This document shows positions 18,476 through 27,017 of a DNA stretch of 64,000 bases, piece by piece. The DNA is from Solirubrobacter sp963792915. GTDB taxonomy: Bacteria > Actinomycetota > Thermoleophilia > Solirubrobacterales > Solirubrobacteraceae. The notes under the pieces are model-generated. The model saw only the letters and a list, made by a program, of their open reading frames with translations, was not told where the DNA came from and ran no database searches. The stretch lies in assembly GCA_963792915.1 (NCBI GenBank), contig CAWBYD010000003.1:992001-1056000 (forward strand), given 5' to 3'. Position 1 is the first letter of the stretch. The number at the start of each line of letters is the position of its first letter. Both the position numbers and the translations under genes were made by a program.

Positions 18476-19467
18476 TGGCGATCGCCGCGGAGCAGCCACG
18501 GATGCAGAGCAACCGGCGCTCGCGCGCGCTGGTGGTCGGCGCGGCCGCGTTCATGGTCGTACTGCTGATCGCCCCCGCGGCGGTCGTGCTCATCACCCGC
18601 GGCTCGGCGGTCAGCGCCGACCACAGCCGCCTGCGCGCGGGACGCCTGCCGACCGACGTCGCCGTCCAGGGCTCGACCGTGTGGGTCGTGAGCGGGCGCG
18701 ACAATCGCGTCGTCGGTCTCGACGGCGCCGACGCCAAGGCTGCCGCGTCGATCCACGCCACCGGCTCGGCGCCGCTGCGCGTCGCCGTCGGCGCGGGCTC
18801 GGTCTGGACCGCCGACGCCGGCGATGACACGGTCACCCGGATCGACCCGCTGCTGCCGGGCAGCGGCCGCCGGATCGCCGTCGGCTCGGAGGCGGTCGAC
18901 GTCGCGGTGAGCGACGAGGGTGCCTGGGTGACCAACGGGACCGCCGGCACGGTGACTCGCATCGACCCGATCTCCAACCGGGTCATGGGGCCGCCGGTCC
19001 GCACGGGCAACTTCCCGTCGGCGCTGGCCGTCGGCGCCGGGTACGTGTGGGTCGTCAACGCGGGCGACGGAACGGTGGCCCGGATCGACCCGCGCGAGAA
19101 CGTCGTCCTCGGGCGCCGCCTGCCGGTCGGGCGCGACCCGCAGGACGTGGCCGTGGGCCACGGCTCGGTGTGGGTCGCCAACCGCGGCGACGGCACCGTG
19201 ACGCGCCTGTCCGCGGCCACGGGTCGCCGCCAGGGTCAGCCGGTACCCGTCGGCGGCGCTCCCGGCGCGCTCGCGATCACCCGCGCCGGCGTGCTCGTGC
19301 TCGACGCGCGCGACGGGAGCGTGCAGGCGATCGATGGACGCACGGGCGCCGTGTCCCAGGTGACGCGGCTCGCGGGCTTCCCGACCTCGATCGCCGTCGG
19401 CGCCGGCAGCGCCTGGGTCGTGGACGCCCGCAGCGGCACGGTGACGCGGCTCACGAACAACCGGTGA
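18475..19467 (+). CDS. membrane-anchored beta-propeller (YVTN/NHL-like)
   Basis: The 330-residue protein has a short cytoplasmic N-terminus, one membrane segment (LVVGAAAFMVVLLIAPAAVVLI) and an extracellular beta-propeller. The blades repeat roughly every 42 residues with the pattern GSVWVAN-GDGTVTRIDP (VWTADAGDDTVTRIDP, AWVTNGTAGTVTRIDP, VWVVNAGDGTVARIDP, VWVANRGDGTVTRLS). About seven blades are visible. Such propellers usually bind proteins or glycans. Its ATG overlaps the protease TGA and its stop overlaps the GH114 start. The propeller at 21952 is a related protein on the opposite strand. Confidence 0.78.
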   Translation: MAIAAEQPRMQSNRRSRALVVGAAAFMVVLLIAPAAVVLITRGSAVSADHSRLRAGRLPTDVAVQGSTVWVVSGRDNRVVGLDGADAKAAASIHATGSAPLRVAVGAGSVWTADAGDDTVTRIDPLLPGSGRRIAVGSEAVDVAVSDEGAWVTNGTAGTVTRIDPISNRVMGPPVRTGNFPSALAVGAGYVWVVNAGDGTVARIDPRENVVLGRRLPVGRDPQDVAVGHGSVWVANRGDGTVTRLSAATGRRQGQPVPVGGAPGALAITRAGVLVLDARDGSVQAIDGRTGAVSQVTRLAGFPTSIAVGAGSAWVVDARSGTVTRLTNNR

Positions 19468-20180
19468 TCGCGGTGCTCGCGGCCGCGCTGGCCGTGTGGG
19501 TGCCGGCGCCGCACACGACCTGGCAGTGGCAGCTGAGCGGGCGGCTGGACCTCTCGGTCAGCGCCCAGATGTACGACGTCGACCTGCTCGACACGTCCGC
19601 GAGCACCGTCGCCGCCATCCATGCCCGTGGCGCCCGCGCGGTCTGCTACCTCGACGCCGGGTCGCTCGAGCCGGGCCGTCCCGACGCGCATCGCTTCCCC
19701 AGGCGCAGCATCGGGCGGCCGGTCGCGGGCTGGCCCGGCGAGCGCTGGCTGGACGTGCGCTCGAAGGCGCTGCGGCCGCTGCTCGAGCGCCGGCTCGACC
19801 GCTGTGCCGGCAAGGGCTTCGACGGCGTCGAGGCCGACAACGTCGACGGCTACGCGAACCACACCGGGTTCCCTTTGACCGCACGCGACCAGCTGCGCTT
19901 CAACCGGTGGCTGGCGCGGGCGGCGCACCGGCGCGGCGTGTCGATCGGCCTCAAGAACGACCTCGACCAGGCCGCGGCCCTGCAACCCGACTTCGACTGG
20001 GCGCTCGACGAGCAGTGCTACCAGTACGACGAGTGCGACCGGCTGGCGCCGTTCGTGCGCGCCGGCAAGGCCGTCTTCGAGGTCGAGTACGAGGGCGGTT
20101 GCCCGGCGTCGCCGTCCGCCGGGCTGATGACTATGCGGAAGCGGCTCGAGCTGGACGCGTGGCGAGAGCCGTGCTGGTGA
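19464..20180 (+). CDS. GH114-like endo-alpha-1,4-polygalactosaminidase
   Basis: The 238-residue product starts at a GTG with a short signal-like stretch (IAVLAAALAVWVPAP) and then a TIM-barrel of the GH114/TM1410 type. Landmarks are TTWQWQLSG, YDVDLLDTS, VCYLDAGSLEPGRPD, ERWLDVRS, KGFDGVEADNVDGY with the putative catalytic Asp/Glu, and ALDEQCYQYDEC. Known GH114 enzymes (fungal Ega3, the PelA hydrolase domain) cut alpha-1,4-linked galactosamine polymers. It should act outside the cell, on the polymer made by the neighbouring genes. Its 3' end overlaps the convergent epimerase gene by 50 bases. Confidence 0.85.
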   Translation: MIAVLAAALAVWVPAPHTTWQWQLSGRLDLSVSAQMYDVDLLDTSASTVAAIHARGARAVCYLDAGSLEPGRPDAHRFPRRSIGRPVAGWPGERWLDVRSKALRPLLERRLDRCAGKGFDGVEADNVDGYANHTGFPLTARDQLRFNRWLARAAHRRGVSIGLKNDLDQAAALQPDFDWALDEQCYQYDECDRLAPFVRAGKAVFEVEYEGGCPASPSAGLMTMRKRLELDAWREPCW

Positions 20181-21057
20181 GCCCGGAGGTCAGCGACGTG
20201 CGCGCGTGCCAGCCGAGCCGCCGCGCCGCGAGCGAGGGATCGAGGCACGAGCGGCGCACCTCGCCCGGCCGCTCGGGCGCGAAGCGCACCGGGAGGCGCA
20301 GCACCGCCGCCAGGTCGAGCACGCTCGTCTCGCGGCCCGTGGAGACGTTGACGCGGCCGGTCTCGTGGCACTCCCCGGCGGCCATGAACGCCTCGACGAC
20401 ATCGTCGACGAACACGAAGTCGCGCGTCTGGGCGCCGTCGCCGAACACCGTCACCGGCATGCCGGCGGCAGCGCAGAACCGCGCGACGACCCCAGCCTCC
20501 CCGCACGCGTCCTGGCGCGGACCGTAGACGTTCGCGAGCCGCAGGCTGAGCGTCGACAGCCCGTGCAGCGCGCGGAAGAGCTCGAGGTAGTCCTCAGCCG
20601 CCCGCTTCGACGCGGCGTACGGGGACAGCGGGCGCGCCGGCGCGCTCTCGGGCGTCGGCACGATGTCGGCGTCGCCGTAGATGGCGCCGCCGGTCGAGGC
20701 CAGCACGAAGCGCCGGACGCCCGCCACCTGTGCGGCGGCGAGCGTCGTGATCGCGCCGACGAGGTTGACCTGCGCGTCGCGCGCCGGGTCGGCCACCGCG
20801 CGGCGCACGTCGATCTGTGCCGCGAGGTGGAACACGGTGTCCGCGCACGCCCGCTCGAGCGCGCGGGTCACGGCGCGCTCGTCGGTCACGCTCCCGACGT
20901 CCAGGCCGGCGCCGCGGTCGAGCGCGCCGGTGAGGTTCTCCCAGCGACCCGTCGAGAGGTCGTCGAGGACCGTCACCGCGCACCCGCGGTCGAGCAGGGC
21001 ATCGACGAGCGTCGACCCGATGAAGCCGGCGCCGCCGGTGACGAGGACGCGGCGCAT
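20131..21057 (-). CDS. NAD-dependent UDP-sugar 4-epimerase (extended SDR)
   Basis: The 308-residue protein has the NAD-binding GGAGFIGS motif at residues 8-15 and the catalytic YAASK in SPYAASKRAAEDY. RDFVFVDDVVEAF is typical of GalE/WbpP-type epimerases, and the family length is normal. In this locus it would supply UDP-GalNAc or UDP-GalN from the gluco form, as PelX and fungal Uge3 do; that substrate choice is inferred from context. It is the last gene of the minus-strand operon and its ATG overlaps the stop of the gene before it. Confidence 0.85.
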   Translation of the reverse strand: MRRVLVTGGAGFIGSTLVDALLDRGCAVTVLDDLSTGRWENLTGALDRGAGLDVGSVTDERAVTRALERACADTVFHLAAQIDVRRAVADPARDAQVNLVGAITTLAAAQVAGVRRFVLASTGGAIYGDADIVPTPESAPARPLSPYAASKRAAEDYLELFRALHGLSTLSLRLANVYGPRQDACGEAGVVARFCAAAGMPVTVFGDGAQTRDFVFVDDVVEAFMAAGECHETGRVNVSTGRETSVLDLAAVLRLPVRFAPERPGEVRRSCLDPSLAARRLGWHARTSLTSGLTSTALATRPARAASA

Positions 21058-21944
21058 CACGGGTACCCGCAGGCGAGCGTGCCGCCGCCGGCCGCGACCG
21101 CGCCGGTCGTGCCGGCGTTGACGTACTGCCACTGGTAGTCGGGGCGCCCGCCGACCCAGTAGACGATCTCGAAGACGCCGACCGTGCGGATGCCCTGCCC
21201 GGAGGGGATCGCGACCGGTCCGAGCGTCCACGGGGTCGGGATCGTCGCGCCGCCGGGATGGAACTGGGCGATGCCCCGCGGGGTCGCGGTCCACGTGTCC
21301 CAGCGGGCGCTGTCCTCGCCGGCGGCGCCGAGCCAGTGCCAGCCGCCGGCGGGGCTGTACCAGGCGATCCAGCCGCGCGTGGAGATCGGAATGGTGCTCG
21401 CCGCGGTGAAGTCCGGCTCGGCCAGGTACGCGGGCGACCCGCACTGCAGATGCCCGTCGGTCCAGAAGCCCGGCGCGCGCGGCGCGGCGTGCCCGGCGGT
21501 CAGCGAGAAGTACACCTTGCTGGTGCGCCCGGCCTGCGACACCACCGCGGTGGCCGGGACCGTCCGCCGGTGCGCCAGACGGCCGGCGTTCCGGTGGGAG
21601 ACCTTCAGCCGCGCGGTCGCGCGCCCGCTCGCGCAGCGGTAGCGCCCGCGCGCGAGCGTCGCCGCGGTGAGCCGCAGCGCGACCACGCGGACCGCGCCGT
21701 CGCCCTGGCACGCGAGCCGGACGGCGAACGTGCGCCGGGCCCGGTTGAGCGAGACCCGGCCGGCGTCCAGCAGGCCGGGCCCGGTCGGGCCCGCGGGGAT
21801 CGCGGCCGGCGTGCCCGGGGGCACGAACGGCGCCGCGGTGCCGGGCGGCGCCGGCAGCGCCGTCCCATTGCCGGGCGGCGGGCCGGGCGGGCCCTGGGCG
21901 GCGGCCGCCGGCGCGATCGCCGCGAGCAGGCCGAGCCCCAGCAT
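21057..21944 (-). CDS. secreted protein of unknown function
   Basis: The ~295-residue product begins MLGLGLLAAIAPAAAAQ, a good signal peptide, then a Pro/Gly-rich linker. An Arg-rich beta region (VSLNRARRTFAVRLACQ) and a C-terminal domain with many Trp/Tyr (GWIAWYSPAGGWHWLG, FEIVYWVGGRPDYQWQYV) follow. I recognise no family. The aromatic pattern suggests a carbohydrate-binding or surface role in the exopolysaccharide operon, but this is only contextual. ATG 21944 and GTG 21947 both follow the preceding stop by a few bases, while a TTG at 21962 would overlap it. Confidence 0.6.
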   Translation of the reverse strand: MLGLGLLAAIAPAAAAQGPPGPPPGNGTALPAPPGTAAPFVPPGTPAAIPAGPTGPGLLDAGRVSLNRARRTFAVRLACQGDGAVRVVALRLTAATLARGRYRCASGRATARLKVSHRNAGRLAHRRTVPATAVVSQAGRTSKVYFSLTAGHAAPRAPGFWTDGHLQCGSPAYLAEPDFTAASTIPISTRGWIAWYSPAGGWHWLGAAGEDSARWDTWTATPRGIAQFHPGGATIPTPWTLGPVAIPSGQGIRTVGVFEIVYWVGGRPDYQWQYVNAGTTGAVAAGGGTLACGYP

Positions 21945-21951
21945 CACGGGC

Positions 21952-23124
21952 CTAGCTATCAACGCGAATCACCTCGTCTCCGCCGGCGGCGACCCACGCG
22001 TGGCGGGCGTCGACGGCAATCGCGGTCGGATCTCCGGGCACGGGGACGCGCGCCTGGACGCGCCCGCTCGCGGCGTCGATGCGCACGAGCGTGCGGTCGC
22101 CCCGGCACAGCACGAAGACCTCACGTCCGGCGGCGACCACCGCCACGGGCGCGGCGCCCACGTGGACCGGCGCGCCGGCGGGGCGCCCGGCCGCGAGATC
22201 CACGCGCCGGACGGTTCCCGCGGCGGCGTCGGCGACCCACGCGCTGTCGCCGCTCAGCGCGACGGCGACCGGCATTCCGCCGAGCACGATCGGCGGACCG
22301 GCGAGCCGGCGCGCACGCGCGTCGATCCGCACCAGCGTGCCGCCCGCGTCGGCGGCCACGACGCGGCGTGCGTCGCCGGCGAGCGCCACGAGATGCGTCC
22401 CGCCGGTGACGATCCTGACGCGGGGGCGCGGGTCGATCGCGCGCACGGTCCCGTCCGCGGCGCTGGCGGTCCACACGGTCCCCGCCGCGTACGCGATGTC
22501 GGCGATGTCCGGGCCGGCCGGGATCGGCGCGGCGGAGCCGGGTACCCGCACGACCGCGCTGCGTCCCGTGTCCGCGACCCAGACGCCGTGGCCGGCGAGC
22601 GCGAGCCGCGCCGGCGTGTCGCCGACCCGTTCGGGCGGCCCGGCGGGCCGGCCGGTTCTCGCGTCGAGCTGCCAGACCGCGCCGGTGTCCGGCGCCGCGA
22701 CCCAGATCCGGCCGTCCGCGACGGCGAGCCCGGTGGCCCGGCCCGGCAGCCGGAAGGTGAGCGGGTGGTGGCCGCGCATGAGGACGATGGCGGCGACGGC
22801 CGCCGCGAGCAGCGCCGCGGCGATCCAGCGCGCGAGCGGCCGTCGCCGCTCCTCGCGTACGCGGGGCTCGATGACCCGGCGGGCGCCGGCCGCGGCGTGG
22901 CGCACCGAGCGCGGGGGCGGGGCGAGATCGGCGGGGCGGCTGTCCCAGCTCGGGCCCTCGGGCGGGCGCGGGGGTTGCGCGGGCGGGGCGTCCGGCAGCC
23001 CGGCACTGACCGAGTTGCGTATACGCGCGATCCGCTCCACCTGCTTCGCGTACTCCGCCTCGTAGAGCTCCGCGTGGCGCTCGCGCCGCGGGCGCGACCA
23101 CAGTTGCGGATCGTCGCCGCTCAC
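21952..23124 (-). CDS. membrane-anchored beta-propeller with Pro-rich cytoplasmic arm
   Basis: The 390-residue product has a ~110-residue N-terminal arm rich in Pro/Arg, one membrane segment (RWIAAALLAAAVAAIVLM) and a propeller of about six to seven blades. Blade motifs resemble those of the plus-strand protein at 18475 (GRIWVAAPDTGAVWQLD, GTVWTASAADGTVRAIDP, SAWVADAAAGTVRRVD, HAWVAAGGDEVIRVD). The GTG start overlaps the stop of the spherulin-4-like gene (GTGA). The long cytoplasmic arm could contact the glycosyltransferase; this is inference. Confidence 0.75.
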   Translation of the reverse strand: MSGDDPQLWSRPRRERHAELYEAEYAKQVERIARIRNSVSAGLPDAPPAQPPRPPEGPSWDSRPADLAPPPRSVRHAAAGARRVIEPRVREERRRPLARWIAAALLAAAVAAIVLMRGHHPLTFRLPGRATGLAVADGRIWVAAPDTGAVWQLDARTGRPAGPPERVGDTPARLALAGHGVWVADTGRSAVVRVPGSAAPIPAGPDIADIAYAAGTVWTASAADGTVRAIDPRPRVRIVTGGTHLVALAGDARRVVAADAGGTLVRIDARARRLAGPPIVLGGMPVAVALSGDSAWVADAAAGTVRRVDLAAGRPAGAPVHVGAAPVAVVAAGREVFVLCRGDRTLVRIDAASGRVQARVPVPGDPTAIAVDARHAWVAAGGDEVIRVDS

Positions 23125-23864
23125 CGGCAGCCTCCCAGCGCGGCCTGCTCGTCGGACAGGTAGGCCGGCACGGTGCCCCACGGGTGCGGCAGGGTGCCGG
23201 AGGTGACGTACGCGTAGCCCGCGGGCGGCGGGTCCAGGGCGGCCAGCGCCTGCGCGCGCGAGGCCGCGTAGACCAGGTGCGCGACCTGCCCGGGCGCGAG
23301 CGAGCGAACCCACGGCGGTGCCCGCCGGACGCCCTCGGCATAGCCCGCGACCGGACCCTCGTAGGTGACGACCACATCGGCGATGTCGAAGTAGCCGCGG
23401 GCCGGGACCAGGCCCGGATTGAGCACGACAGTGCCGCGCGCGACGCGCGCGAGCGCTGCGTAGTACGGGATCTCCTCGGCGCTGTGGGCGGCCTCGTCGA
23501 GGAAGATGCCGTCTACGCCGTACCAGTGCCGGTAGTGCTCGATGTCCGCCGCCGCGGCAGCGCGCGGGCGGGCTCCCCAGCCGGTGGGGACGTAGCCGAG
23601 CACCTCGGCACTCGCCGCGCGAAGCGCGTCGATCGCGCGCCGGTAGTCCGCCTGGGCCGCGCGACCCGGCCCGCTGTCCGGGTTGATCACGACGTACTCC
23701 GGGAGCGCGCCGCGCCGGGCCAGCGCGAGCAGCCCGGCCGGATCGAGGTAGGCCGGCATGAGGCTGCCGGGGCAGGACGTCCCGCGCTCCGTCGCCCGGG
23801 TGGCGGTGAACGCGGACCCGGCGACCAGGAGCGTCCCCGCGGCGACGACGGTCGCGCGCCTCAT
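23121..23864 (-). CDS. spherulin-4 family (GH135-like) glycoside hydrolase
   Basis: The 247-residue protein has a signal-like N-terminus and a TIM-barrel with spherulation-specific family 4 landmarks: MPAYLDP, YVVINPDSGPG, EVLGYVPTGWG, YGVDGIFLDEAAH (putative catalytic Asp-Glu), VVLNPGLVP, VVTYEGP and HLVYAA. Fungal Sph3, in the same family (GH135), cleaves galactosaminogalactan and is needed for its synthesis. Start and stop codons overlap both neighbours by 4 bases (ATGA and GTGA), so it is made in fixed ratio with the membrane protein and the propeller. It presumably acts extracellularly on the nascent polymer. Confidence 0.82.
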   Translation of the reverse strand: MRRATVVAAGTLLVAGSAFTATRATERGTSCPGSLMPAYLDPAGLLALARRGALPEYVVINPDSGPGRAAQADYRRAIDALRAASAEVLGYVPTGWGARPRAAAAADIEHYRHWYGVDGIFLDEAAHSAEEIPYYAALARVARGTVVLNPGLVPARGYFDIADVVVTYEGPVAGYAEGVRRAPPWVRSLAPGQVAHLVYAASRAQALAALDPPPAGYAYVTSGTLPHPWGTVPAYLSDEQAALGGCR

Positions 23865-25144
23865 TGGATCCACAGGCACGTCGCGAGCGTGCGGTCGGGG
23901 CGGGCGAGCAGGAGCGCGGTGACCGGGATCAGCGCCGCCACCGCGATCGCGCCGCCGGCGACGAGCCCCGCGCCCGCGAACGGCGCGCCACGCACCGCCA
24001 GTTCCGCGAGCGCCGCCGCGAGCACGGCGGCGACGGCCGCCGCCTGGCGCCCGAGCGATTCCAGCAGCCCCGCCAGCAGCGTCGCGAGCGCCACCAGGCC
24101 GAAGCCGGCGAGCACCCCGGCGCGCCCGGGCGCCGAGCCGAGCCACGGGGTGAGCGCGAGCAGGGCCGCCGAGCCGGTCGCGGTGACGGCGACCAGCAGG
24201 CCCACAGCGCCGGCGAGCGCGACCAGGGGCCCGCGCGCCCGCGGCGCCTGCTCGCCGGCCACCACGCCGCACAGCGCCCGCGGGATCGCGGATTGGAGCC
24301 GCCACAGCCGGCCGGCGCCCGCGAAGCCGCCCGCCGCGGACGGAAGGAGCGCCAGCGCGGGCAGCGAGCCCGCGGTCCAACTGACACTGGGGTCGGCGAC
24401 GAGCAGCGCGCCGAGGCCCGCGCCGAGCACGCCGGCGCCCGCCGTGCGCGCTCCACGCCCGCCCGCCCGGCGGGCCGGGGAGCGGTCGCCGCGCGGCGGG
24501 CGCAGCGCCACGAAGGCCGCGAGCGCGGTGGCCGCGGCGGCCGCGCCGACCACCGCGAGCGCGTCCGCTCCCGCCAGCAGCGCGACGGTCGCCACGAGCA
24601 CGAGTGCCGCGTAGACGGCCCCCCACCCGAGCCGGACGAGCACGCTGCCGGCGGTCCAGGTGAGCGCCAGCAGCCCCGTGCACCCGCCGCCCGACACGAG
24701 CGGCACGCCCGCCAGCGCCAGCGCCGCGCCGAGCAGCGCCCAGCGCCGCCGGGCCAGCTCGGCCGGCCCGTCGGCGTGGCCGAGATAGCGGCTGTGCAGC
24801 ATCCATTGCAGCGACAGCGCGAGCGGGAGCGCCACCCGCAGTGCGCGTTCGACCGCGTGCGTGCCGAGGCTCTCCGCCAGCGGTGCGGCCCAGAACGCGA
24901 TCGCCGGCACCGTGAGCAGGAAGGCGGCGCCCTCCAGCAGCAGCCGTGGGGGGCGGCGCGCGGCGGGCGGCGGCGTGGCGCTCGGCTGCGCCGGTGCGGG
25001 GACGCGCGGCATCAGCCTGCGCCCGGTCTCGAGCGCGCGTTGCGCGGGCACGCCGGCCCACGCCTCGAGCACGACGGCGGCCTCGAGCATGTCCTGCGGC
25101 TCGCGCCCCAGCCGCGCCTCGATCAGCGCGCGCGACGCGATCAT
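23861..25144 (-). CDS. polytopic membrane protein in PelG position
   Basis: The 427-residue product has a ~70-residue cytoplasmic N-terminus (MIASRALIEARLGREPQDMLEAAVVLEAWAG) and then about 10-12 hydrophobic helices, very rich in Ala/Gly/Leu. Its position just after the PelF-like transferase, with a 4-base overlap, matches the PelF-PelG order of Pel loci, where PelG is a MATE-like inner-membrane partner. I see no diagnostic PelG motif, so homology is unproven; the topology and context support a polymer export or flipping role. Fungal Gtb3 would be an alternative comparison. Confidence 0.6.
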   Translation of the reverse strand: MIASRALIEARLGREPQDMLEAAVVLEAWAGVPAQRALETGRRLMPRVPAPAQPSATPPPAARRPPRLLLEGAAFLLTVPAIAFWAAPLAESLGTHAVERALRVALPLALSLQWMLHSRYLGHADGPAELARRRWALLGAALALAGVPLVSGGGCTGLLALTWTAGSVLVRLGWGAVYAALVLVATVALLAGADALAVVGAAAAATALAAFVALRPPRGDRSPARRAGGRGARTAGAGVLGAGLGALLVADPSVSWTAGSLPALALLPSAAGGFAGAGRLWRLQSAIPRALCGVVAGEQAPRARGPLVALAGAVGLLVAVTATGSAALLALTPWLGSAPGRAGVLAGFGLVALATLLAGLLESLGRQAAAVAAVLAAALAELAVRGAPFAGAGLVAGGAIAVAALIPVTALLLARPDRTLATCLWIQ

Positions 25145-26628
25145 CTCACCACCCGCAGGCGCGGGCCGGCGTCGCAGAGCATCCGCAGCAGGTCCCGGTA
25201 GCCCTCCACGCACGCGCTCTCGTTGAAGATCCGCCCGAGCCGCGCGTGCCCGCGCTGCCCGAGCCGCCACGCCAAGCCGGGGTTGCGCAGCAGCGTCACG
25301 ACTGCCATCGCCAGCCCGTGATCGTCGCCGGGAGCGGCGACCACGCCGCAGCCCTTGACGACGTCGGGGACGCCGCCGACGCCGGTGCACACGACCGGCC
25401 GGCCCTGGCCCATCGCCTCGAGCACGGACATCGGCAGGCCTTCCGAGATGCTGGTCATCAGCACGACGTCGGCATCGCGCACGACGCCGTGCGGGTCGGT
25501 CGTGCGGCCCATGAAGCGGAAGCGCGCGCCCAGCCCGAGCCGCTGATGGAGCGCGTCGCAGGAGCGCCCGTAGGCTTCCTCGCCCTCGGTGACCGAGCCG
25601 TAGTGCGCGAAGTGCGCGCCGGGCAGCGAGCGCAGCGTCTCGGCCGCGACGCGCAGCAGGGTGTGGATGTCCTTGAGCGGGTCGATGCGCCCGACGGACA
25701 CCACCGTCCGCGTCCCCGGCGGCGGCGTCAGCGCGGCGGGCTGGCGCAGCCCGTTGTAGAGCACGAGGATCTTCGAGGGATCGATCCCGAGCCCCATCTC
25801 CCAGTAGGCATTGGCGTCGGTGACGGGGCAGACGATGTCGGCGCCCGCGTAGGCGGCGCGGGCGAGCCCGCGCGCCAGGCGCGTCGCGACGAACCGCGCG
25901 CCGGCGCCGTCGCCGGAGCGCGCGGCGGCGAGGTAGGCCTCGCGCACGTATACGCCGTGCTCGGTCAGCACCGTCGGCGTCCCGTGCAGCGCCTTGTGCA
26001 CGAGCCCGGGGATCGCCGACCAGCCCGCCGCGGTGACGAGCAGCGCATCGGCGTCCGGCGTCGGCTCGGCCGCCGTGCGCGCGACCCAGTAGAGCGTCTG
26101 GTAGAGCGTCGCCGCGGCCACCAGGTCCAGCGCCGGCGGCGTTCCCGCGACCGGCACGCGCTCGCTCAGCACATCCCGCAGCCCGTCCAGGAACGCGGCC
26201 CACCCGCGCGCGGAGCGGAACGCGCGGCGCGCCCCGGCCGGATGGCGCCGGCACCAGACCCACTCCGCGAGCACGGCGTCGGTGTCGCCCTCCCAGCCCA
26301 GCAGCCCACGCACCAGCGTGGCGGGCAACTCCGCCCGCACGCGTCCGCCGCGCGAGCCGCGGGGCAGACGCTCCGACCAGATCTCGATCGGGCCGGCCTC
26401 GCGAGCGTGGCGCGGCAGTTCGTACAGCGGCGGCTTGCCGTGCGGCGCGATGATCGGCAGCACGCTCCAGTCGAACTCCGCCAGCCCGCGGACCAGCAGG
26501 TCGCACCACGAGCTGACGCCGCCGAGCGCGTACGGGTACGTGCCCTCGGTGATGAGCAGCACGCGCGCGCCGCGAGCCGGGGCCGGAGTGGACGCGGCGG
26601 CGGCGAGCTCAAGCACGGGCGCCGCCAC
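25141..26628 (-). CDS. pelF: PelF-like GT4 glycosyltransferase
   Basis: The 495-residue GT-B enzyme shows the PelF-type opening RVLLITEGTYPYALGGVSSW, a nucleotide-sugar fold in the C-terminal half (VVSVGRIDPLKDIHTLL) and the GT4 EX7E-like block (SISEGLPMSVLEAMGQGRPVV). PelF is the cytoplasmic transferase that builds the Pel galactosaminan backbone from UDP-GalNAc. The start is a GTG at 26628, overlapping the coiled-coil gene by 20 bases. Its stop overlaps the membrane-protein start (ATGA). Assignment to GT4 is firm; the PelF subfamily call rests on the N-terminal signature. Confidence 0.87.
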   Translation of the reverse strand: MAAPVLELAAAASTPAPARGARVLLITEGTYPYALGGVSSWCDLLVRGLAEFDWSVLPIIAPHGKPPLYELPRHAREAGPIEIWSERLPRGSRGGRVRAELPATLVRGLLGWEGDTDAVLAEWVWCRRHPAGARRAFRSARGWAAFLDGLRDVLSERVPVAGTPPALDLVAAATLYQTLYWVARTAAEPTPDADALLVTAAGWSAIPGLVHKALHGTPTVLTEHGVYVREAYLAAARSGDGAGARFVATRLARGLARAAYAGADIVCPVTDANAYWEMGLGIDPSKILVLYNGLRQPAALTPPPGTRTVVSVGRIDPLKDIHTLLRVAAETLRSLPGAHFAHYGSVTEGEEAYGRSCDALHQRLGLGARFRFMGRTTDPHGVVRDADVVLMTSISEGLPMSVLEAMGQGRPVVCTGVGGVPDVVKGCGVVAAPGDDHGLAMAVVTLLRNPGLAWRLGQRGHARLGRIFNESACVEGYRDLLRMLCDAGPRLRVVR

Positions 26629-26980
26629 GGCCGCCTCCCATCGTCTCCAGCGCCTTCAGCTTGGCCTCGAACGAGACCATGGCGCGCTCGATCTCCTGGC
26701 AGATCTCGAGCAGCGACTCGCGGATCACCAGCCCTTCGACGAGCATCCGCGCGGTCTCGTCGGCCATCGCCTCGGGATCGGCCGCGGGCAGCGAGCGCGC
26801 CCGCTCGAGCATGCGCGCGATGTCCGGCGCCTGGTGCGGCGCAGCCTTCAGGCGTGCGTTCTCCTCGCGCAGCAGGACCAGCTCCGCGCGCAGGGCGCCG
26901 AGCGACTCGCCGGCGACCTCGAGCGCCTCGAAGTCGGAGCGGCGGCGCCCGAAGCGCCGCGGCCGCTCGTCCACGCTCAT
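26609..26980 (-). CDS. small coiled-coil protein of the exopolysaccharide operon
   Basis: The product is 123 residues from the ATG at 26980 (MSVDERPRRFGRRRSDFEALEV). It is cytoplasmic, charged and mostly helical, with a likely coiled coil (LGALRAELVLLREENARLKAA) and a second helical hairpin (RESLLEICQEIERAMVSFEAKLKALETM). It ends in a Gly/Arg tail that overlaps the PelF-like start. I know no named family; a scaffolding or regulatory partner of the transferase is a reasonable guess from position, comparable to the accessory PelD/PelE slot of other loci. Confidence 0.65.
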   Translation of the reverse strand: MSVDERPRRFGRRRSDFEALEVAGESLGALRAELVLLREENARLKAAPHQAPDIARMLERARSLPAADPEAMADETARMLVEGLVIRESLLEICQEIERAMVSFEAKLKALETMGGGRGGARA

Positions 26981-27017
26981 TCGCCCGGCACCGTCTTCGC
27001 GCGAGGGCACATCGCCG

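Noticed and set aside
23121..25061. A 646-codon frame that fuses the membrane-protein region and the spherulin-4-like protein
   Set aside because: The upstream part is out of frame with the membrane protein; the ATG at 23864 with a 4-base overlap is the natural start.
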